Shown here: positions 32,765-36,965 of the stretch, in pieces
Layout: each line of letters begins with the position of its first letter
How positions within the stretch are numbered: the stretch's first letter is position 1
Source: Parabacteroides hominis
GTDB lineage: Bacteria > Bacteroidota > Bacteroidia > Bacteroidales > Tannerellaceae
Assembly (NCBI RefSeq): GCF_014287585.1
Contig: NZ_JACOOJ010000045.1
Location: forward strand, 1-36,965
Length of the DNA: 36,965 nucleotides
Reading direction: 5' to 3'
Notes under the pieces: model-generated
Told to the model about the DNA's origin: nothing
Database searches by the model: none
Seen by the model: the letters and a program-made list of their open reading frames with translations, nothing else
Translations under genes and position numbers: made by a program

Positions 32765-34495
32765 TTATTTGGCTGCGTTGGTAATCCATGCCTCCACTTC
32801 TTCGGCAGAGGGGTTTTGCAATTCCAGTTTGTATTTCTTATTCATTTCGCAGAGTTCCTGTCTTAGCTTGTTGGGATTGACATCGGCCAACGTGTCGATT
32901 GTAATATATCCGGCTTTTTGCAAAGCGGGAACCCATGCTTCGTCGATACCCAATGCAACGTATTTGTCAGCCGCATCTTTCTTGACTGTCTTTTCCGGAC
33001 GCATCTGAGGGAAGAGCAATACTTCCTGAATAGTCGTCTGGCCTGTCATCAACATAACCAGACGATCGATACCGATACCGATACCGGATGTCGGGGGCAT
33101 ACCGAATTGCAGGGCGCGCAAGAAGTCCTGGTCGATGAACATCGCTTCGTCGTCCCCTTTTTCGCTCAGGCGCAATTGCTCTTTAAAGCGTTCTTCCTGG
33201 TCGATCGGGTCGTTCAACTCGCTATAGGCGTTTGCCACTTCTTTACCGTTGATCATCAGCTCGAAGCGTTCGGTCAATCCCGGTTTGCTCCGGTGCATCT
33301 TGGTCAGCGGACTCATCTCGACCGGATAGTCGATGATGAAAGTCGGCTGGATAAACGTGCCTTCGCAGAATTCGCCGAAGATTTCGTCGATCAGCTTGCC
33401 TTTACCCATAGTCTCGTCGATTTCCAGTTTCAATTCCTTGCAAATTGTGCGGATCTCGTCTTCGCTCTTGCCATTCAGGTCGTAACCGGTCTTTTCCTTG
33501 ATTGCATCCAGGATCGGCAGGCGGCGGTAAGGAGCTTTGAAGTTGATGGTCTTGCCGTCGACTACGCTTTCACATGTACCGTTGACGGCGATGCAGATAC
33601 GCTCCAACAACTGTTCGGTGAAGTTCATCATCCAGTTGTAGTCCTTATATTGAACGTAAAGCTCCATACAGGTGAATTCCGGGTTGTGCGTACGGTCCAT
33701 ACCTTCGTTACGGAAGTTCTTGCCGATTTCGTAAACGCCTTCGAAACCTCCGACGATCAATCGTTTCAGATACAGTTCGGTTGCGATACGCAGATAGAGG
33801 CCGATATCCAGTGAGTTATGGTGTGTGATGAACGGACGTGCGCTTGCTCCTCCGGGAATGGATTGCAGAATCGGAGTTTCTACTTCCGTATATCCAGCTT
33901 CGTCTAAAGCGGTACGCATCGTTTTAATAACGGCTGCACGCTTCATGAAGATATCTTTTACGCCGTCGTTAACCACCAGGTCGACATAGCGTTGGCGGTA
34001 ACGCAATTCCGGGTCGTTGAATCCATCGTATGCCACACCGTCTTTGTATTTGACAACTGGTAGTGGCTTGAGTGATTTGGATAATACTGTTATTTCTTGT
34101 GCATGAACGGAAATTTCGCCCATCTGCGTACGGAATACGAAACCTTTGATTCCGACAAAGTCGCCGATATCGAGCAACTTCTTGAAAACGATGTTATACA
34201 GATCTTTGTTTTCTTCCGGGCAAATGTCATCGCGAGAGATGTAAACCTGTATTCTGCCTTCTGAATCCTGCAATTCCATGAAGGAAGCCTTTCCCATGAT
34301 ACGGCGGCTCATGATACGACCGGCAATACTTACGGGACGGGGTTCCGCATCATCTTTAAAATTCTCTTTTATTTCTTTGGAAAATGCGTTCGTTACATAC
34401 TCAGCTGCGGGATAAGGTTCTATCCCCATCTGGCGCAACTGCTCCATGCTGTTACGTCTTATGATTTCCTGTTCACTCAGTTCTAATAGATTCAT
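32765..34495 (-). CDS. lysS: Lysyl-tRNA synthetase (class II) with C-terminal extension
   Basis: This 576-aa protein starts at the ATG at 34495; a longer frame begins with a TTG at the promoter box. The N-terminal anticodon-binding OB fold (about 50-150, [20 protein letters not shown]) precedes the class II core, with motif 2 [20 protein letters not shown] and motif 3 [15 protein letters not shown]. After the core ends at FPQMRPEK, a further ~72 residues follow ([20 protein letters not shown] then a helical tail), a helix-hairpin-helix-like module not found in E. coli LysS (505 aa). It heads the lysS-gpsA-pgi unit. Confidence 0.96.
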   Translation of the reverse strand: MNLLELSEQEIIRRNSMEQLRQMGIEPYPAAEYVTNAFSKEIKENFKDDAEPRPVSIAGRIMSRRIMGKASFMELQDSEGRIQVYISRDDICPEENKDLYNIVFKKLLDIGDFVGIKGFVFRTQMGEISVHAQEITVLSKSLKPLPVVKYKDGVAYDGFNDPELRYRQRYVDLVVNDGVKDIFMKRAAVIKTMRTALDEAGYTEVETPILQSIPGGASARPFITHHNSLDIGLYLRIATELYLKRLIVGGFEGVYEIGKNFRNEGMDRTHNPEFTCMELYVQYKDYNWMMNFTEQLLERICIAVNGTCESVVDGKTINFKAPYRRLPILDAIKEKTGYDLNGKSEDEIRTICKELKLEIDETMGKGKLIDEIFGEFCEGTFIQPTFIIDYPVEMSPLTKMHRSKPGLTERFELMINGKEVANAYSELNDPIDQEERFKEQLRLSEKGDDEAMFIDQDFLRALQFGMPPTSGIGIGIDRLVMLMTGQTTIQEVLLFPQMRPEKTVKKDAADKYVALGIDEAWVPALQKAGYITIDTLADVNPNKLRQELCEMNKKYKLELQNPSAEEVEAWITNAAK

Positions 34496-34522
34496 TACGC
34501 TATTATTTTGTATAATACGGCG

Positions 34523-34530
34523 CAAAAGTA
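34523..34530 (-). promoter_or_regulatory. -7 promoter box for lysS
   Basis: TACTTTTG on the minus strand fits TAnnTTTG, 27 bp before the ATG at 34495. Confidence 0.65.
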
Positions 34531-34541
34531 CAAAACTTTTC

Positions 34542-35153
34542 TTACTTATTGCCTAAAAACGTATGCGACTTTTCGAAACGTATGGCTTCAGGCAGAAAGA
34601 AACGGACATCTTTCCCGGTCTCGAATGCTTCACGTATAAAGGTTGAGGATATTTCGATCAAGGGGGCGTCTACCTTTTTTATATGAGGATATTGTGCCGG
34701 TATTTCGACATCGAATCCTTTGCGCGGATAGATGAAGATCGGATAATTGGAAATGATGGCTTCGTATTCTACCCACCGGGTAATATATTTCCAATTGTCC
34801 GCACCCATGATAAAATAGAATTCACGATCCGGATAGCTTGCTTCCAATGCCCGGAGCGTGTTGATGGTATAAGTAGGCTGAGGAAGGGAAAACTCGAAGT
34901 CGCTGGCATGAAACTTGGGGTAGCCGGCGATGGATTTCTTTACCAGTTCATAGCGGAGCCGGTCATCCATCAGCTCTTCCTTCTCTTTTAGCGGGTTGTG
35001 GGGGGTGATCAGAAACCATAGCTCGTCCAGCTCCGTGAATTCACACAACCAGTTGGCTAATGCCAGGTGGCCGATGTGAACCGGGTTGAAGGAACCGGAA
35101 TAGATGCCGGTTTTCCGTTTCTCTTCCGTATGCCGTGTTAGTTTCGTTTCCAC
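34542..35153 (-). CDS. nadD: Nicotinate-nucleotide adenylyltransferase
   Basis: NadD makes nicotinic acid adenine dinucleotide from nicotinate mononucleotide and ATP. The 203-aa protein has the nucleotidyltransferase motif [16 protein letters not shown] (about 20-35), [14 protein letters not shown] and the C-terminal [10 protein letters not shown] loop. Translation appears to begin with GTG at 35153, because no ATG occurs before the conserved core. This start overlaps the end of the 57-aa membrane-protein gene by 16 bp, consistent with translational coupling. Confidence 0.93.
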   Translation of the reverse strand: METKLTRHTEEKRKTGIYSGSFNPVHIGHLALANWLCEFTELDELWFLITPHNPLKEKEELMDDRLRYELVKKSIAGYPKFHASDFEFSLPQPTYTINTLRALEASYPDREFYFIMGADNWKYITRWVEYEAIISNYPIFIYPRKGFDVEIPAQYPHIKKVDAPLIEISSTFIREAFETGKDVRFFLPEAIRFEKSHTFLGNK

Positions 35154-35311
35154 TTGATGATATTGAAGACTTGTACGCCAAATACCAACCCCGTGCCGAT
35201 TGCGATAATGTATTCTTTATTATACAGACCGACAACGCAGGTGGCAAGGGCGGCAATTGCTATTATAATAAACGTGTATAACCACTTTTTGGATAAGTTC
35301 TTGTTATTCAT
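35138..35311 (-). CDS. 57-aa membrane protein between gmk and nadD
   Basis: This short gene runs from an ATG at 35311 (sharing ATGA with the gmk stop) to a TAA at 35138-35140. The product is 57 residues: [14 protein letters not shown], then a hydrophobic helix ([16 protein letters not shown]), a short turn NKEY, a second hydrophobic helix ([18 protein letters not shown]) and a basic end KWKRN. It therefore looks like a two-helix inner-membrane hairpin with both ends inside. The 4-bp and 16-bp overlaps with its neighbours argue for real translation. No family is recognised and no function can be given. Confidence 0.78.
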   Translation of the reverse strand: MNNKNLSKKWLYTFIIIAIAALATCVVGLYNKEYIIAIGTGLVFGVQVFNIIKWKRN

Positions 35312-35877
35312 GCTTTTTCAAGAAACTCTTTTATCACTTTTAATGCTTCTTCCTGTGCCACTTCTAACTTGTCGTTCACTATGATCACGTCAAACTTGTC
35401 GGCAAAACCCAACTCGAACTCGGCTTTTGCAATACGGCTTTCGATTACTTCCGGAGCGTCCGTGCCACGTCCTTCCAGACGTTTGCGCAGGTCTTCGATA
35501 CAGGGAGGCTGGATAAAGACAGACAGGGCGCGGTCGGCATAAAATTTCTTGATGTTACAACCGCCCACTACGTCGACGTCGAATATTACGTTGTCACCGC
35601 CTGCCAACCTTCTTTCCACCTCGCTTTTCAGCGTGCCGTAATATTTGTCGGTATAGACCTCTTCGTATTCCAGAAAATCTCCTGCGGCTATACGGGCACG
35701 GAATTCATCCGGCGTGAGGAAATAATATTCCACCCCGTCCTTTTCCGTTCCGCGCGGGGTCCGGCTGGTAGCCGAGATAGAGAAATGCAGGTTCAGGTTC
35801 TGCTTCAGCAGGAAATTGATGATAGTAGATTTGCCCGAACCTGACGGAGCGGAGAATATGATCAGTTTGCCAGCCAT
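35308..35877 (-). CDS. gmk: Guanylate kinase
   Basis: Gmk phosphorylates GMP to GDP. The 189-aa protein has the Walker A loop APSGSGKST (10-18), the GMP-binding stretch SATSRTPRGTEKDGVEYYFL and the EYEEVYTDKYYGT core, and ends with a normal C-terminal helix. It lies 10 bp after yicC and shares a 4-bp ATGA overlap with the small membrane-protein gene. yicC and gmk are neighbours in many bacteria. Confidence 0.97.
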   Translation of the reverse strand: MAGKLIIFSAPSGSGKSTIINFLLKQNLNLHFSISATSRTPRGTEKDGVEYYFLTPDEFRARIAAGDFLEYEEVYTDKYYGTLKSEVERRLAGGDNVIFDVDVVGGCNIKKFYADRALSVFIQPPCIEDLRKRLEGRGTDAPEVIESRIAKAEFELGFADKFDVIIVNDKLEVAQEEALKVIKEFLEKA

Positions 35878-35887
35878 TTGTCGATGA

Positions 35888-36760
35888 TTATAATACGTTT
35901 AATACTTGTTCCTTGATCTGTTCCAGTTCGTCTTTCATCTGGACGACGATCTTTTGCATTTCCGCGTGGTTGCTTTTCGAGCCGAGCGTGTTGATCTCAC
36001 GTCCCATTTCCTGGGCGATGAAACCGAGCTTCTTGCCTTGTCCTTGTCCGCTTTCCATCGTGCTGATAAAATACTTCAGATGGTTATCCAGGCGGTTCTT
36101 TTCTTCGTTTACGTCCAGCTTTTCGATGTAATAGATCATCTCCTGCTCGAAACGGTTCTTGTCGTAGTCCTGTCCGGCAATCTTTTCGAGGTTGTCCATG
36201 ATGCGGGCTTTGACTTTTTCGATCCGTTCCTTTTCGTAAAGTTCGACTTCCGAAAGCAGACGGGCTATATTGGCGATTTTCTGTTCGAACAACTTTTGCA
36301 ACATGGCGCCTTCCTGGATACGGAAATCGCAGAGATGCTGGATAGCCTCTTTTATTGCTTTTTCAACAACATTCCATTCCTCTTCGTTTACTTCCTGGGC
36401 CTCTGTCTTGATCACGTCCGGCATGCGGAGCAGTGTCTGGAACCAATCGGCGGGAAGCGATATATTCAGTTTGTCGGCAATCTCTTTGATCTGATTGTAG
36501 TAATTTTCCACCGCAGCCAGGTTGATCTGTGTGGGCGTGTCTTTACCAATATACTCGATGAATATATTAAATTCGACCTTCCCACGTTCAAGCGACTGGA
36601 GTAACAAACTGCGTATTTGCATTTCTTTTTCTTTGTAGACGGAAGGAATGCGGGTCGATAAATCCAGTTGCTTGCTGTTCAGAGCCTTTATTTCTACGGT
36701 TACTTTTTTAGAAGGGAGTTCGGCTGTAACCTTACCGAATCCTGTCATTGATTGTATCAT
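35888..36760 (-). CDS. yicC: YicC-family endoribonuclease
   Basis: This 290-aa protein starts at the ATG at 36760 (MIQSMTGFGK); a longer frame to 36817 runs into the promoter box and the heptamer repeat and is rejected. The YicC signature SMTGFGK is at the N terminus, with IKALNSKQLDLSTRIP following. The C-terminal DUF1732 part includes DVNEEKNRLDNHLKYF and the family end GREINTLGSKSNHAEMQ. The family are metal-dependent RNases acting on small RNAs or mRNA. It leads the yicC-gmk-(57 aa)-nadD unit. Confidence 0.95.
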   Translation of the reverse strand: MIQSMTGFGKVTAELPSKKVTVEIKALNSKQLDLSTRIPSVYKEKEMQIRSLLLQSLERGKVEFNIFIEYIGKDTPTQINLAAVENYYNQIKEIADKLNISLPADWFQTLLRMPDVIKTEAQEVNEEEWNVVEKAIKEAIQHLCDFRIQEGAMLQKLFEQKIANIARLLSEVELYEKERIEKVKARIMDNLEKIAGQDYDKNRFEQEMIYYIEKLDVNEEKNRLDNHLKYFISTMESGQGQGKKLGFIAQEMGREINTLGSKSNHAEMQKIVVQMKDELEQIKEQVLNVL

Positions 36761-36779
36761 TGTTCTAAAAATTAGATTG

Positions 36780-36787
36780 CAAAGATA
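36780..36787 (-). promoter_or_regulatory. -7 promoter box for yicC
   Basis: TATCTTTG on the minus strand fits TAnnTTTG, 19 bp before the ATG at 36760. The heptamer repeat begins 6 bp upstream of it. Confidence 0.65.
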
Positions 36788-36793
36788 GTTAAT

Positions 36794-36826
36794 CAATTGA
36801 CAATAGGCAATTGACAATTGACAATT
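36794..36826. repeat. Tandem CAATTGA heptamers upstream of yicC
   Basis: Units CAATTGA, CAATAGG, CAATTGA, CAATTGA and CAATT(TT) lie head to tail with a 7-bp period. This is the reverse complement of the TCAATTG tandem at 25248-25275. It covers the expected -33 region of the yicC promoter. Confidence 0.75.
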
Positions 36827-36898
36827 TTGGAAAAAGTCGGGCTTCCTGTCTTGTACTGAAATAGCTTGACACCTTTTGGGTCTTACAAAAGTATAGAA

Positions 36899-36965
36899 AT
36901 GAAAAAAAGAAAGCCCAGAAGAATGTTCAGCGAGACATTCAAATTATCCGTTCTCAGTGAATATT
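36899..36965 (+). CDS. Transposase OrfA-like start (partial, runs off the window)
   Basis: The window ends inside a frame beginning MKKRKPRRMFSETFKLSVLS. The basic start followed by R-M-F-S-E-T-F-K fits the helix-turn-helix OrfA of IS3-type elements (the RRxFSxEFKxxVV-like pattern). The 40-60 bases before it (TGTACTGAAATAGCTTGACA near 36852-36871) could be the left inverted repeat. A TACTTTTG box on the minus strand (36886-36893) would point out of the element towards yicC. With only 22 codons visible, the family assignment is tentative. Confidence 0.55.
   Translation, partial: MKKRKPRRMFSETFKLSVLSEY

Noticed and set aside
32918..33814. 298-codon open frame antisense to lysS
   Set aside because: lysS is unambiguous on the other strand; the antisense product has no domain or export signal.
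36761..36817. 19-codon N-terminal extension of YicC
   Set aside because: It lies over the promoter box and the heptamer tandem; the family begins at the conserved MIQSMTGFGK.
1..36965. tRNA or rRNA genes
   Set aside because: I saw no cloverleaf with a GTTCRANNC arm nor any rRNA signature in the gene-free stretches; a tRNAscan run would settle it.

Overview
The window looks like a chromosomal segment from a Bacteroidales bacterium, most likely Parabacteroides or a close relative in Tannerellaceae or Porphyromonadaceae. This assignment is an inference. The evidence is the repeated Bacteroidetes -7 promoter box TAnnTTTG in front of most transcription units, a family S46 dipeptidyl peptidase of the DPP11 type, a PorE-like lipoprotein plus a protein with a type IX secretion C-terminal signal, and DUF2027-Smr and DUF5106 proteins. 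Most genes are housekeeping or envelope genes. The unusual material is mainly in the intergenic DNA and in the adhesin-like cluster at 13.2-16.6 kb.

Layout. 1-1137 has no convincing gene and holds several inverted repeats, including a 147-bp hairpin element. 1138-4895 (minus) is an operon: DUF2027-Smr protein, CYTH protein, DPP11-type peptidase. 5292-8557 (plus) carries queA and a PorE-like OmpA/beta-propeller lipoprotein. 8773-9714 is a thioredoxin-fold lipoprotein, followed by a probable ~70-nt small RNA with its own promoter and terminator. 9967-13217 (plus) holds a bifunctional-nuclease-domain protein, a concentrative nucleoside transporter, rsmE and a maltose/galactoside-type acetyltransferase. 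13218-13983 contains a spaced palindrome array, a terminator and a promoter-to-terminator structured RNA of about 290 nt. 13984-16613 (plus) is a three-gene set of exported proteins. Two of them share a 99% identical start, and the third has Ig-like BIG2 repeats and a type IX sorting domain.

16677-19565 (minus) has two GMP-synthetase paralogues in tandem: a complete GuaA and a copy whose glutaminase domain is cut down and has no catalytic cysteine. 19674-22568 (plus) has an MscS channel, a membrane-anchored coiled-coil protein and a Crp/Fnr-type regulator. A second spaced palindrome array with a 22-bp period follows. 22799-27670 (plus) is a TolC/HlyD/two-permease efflux operon without a visible ATPase. 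27813-30259 holds a Tat-type lipoprotein of the sugar isomerase/epimerase fold, a HAD phosphatase (minus) and a small outer-membrane barrel. 30403-36760 (minus) is a run of core genes: lysS-gpsA-pgi, and yicC-gmk-(57-aa membrane protein)-nadD. The right edge cuts into an insertion sequence with an IS3-like transposase OrfA start.

How it fits together. The envelope genes (PorE-like protein, CTD-bearing BIG2 protein, DPP11, barrel protein) suggest a functional type IX secretion and peptide-scavenging lifestyle. The three exported proteins at 14-16.6 kb are the best candidates for a surface structure, and the structured RNA directly upstream may be a stand-alone ncRNA or their leader. Two palindrome arrays of the same architecture but different core sequence, both starting about a dozen bases after a stop codon, are the most unusual signal here. 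Two convergent terminators also carry a similar inner hairpin, and a TCAATTG heptamer recurs in tandem at two loci, once inside a coding region.
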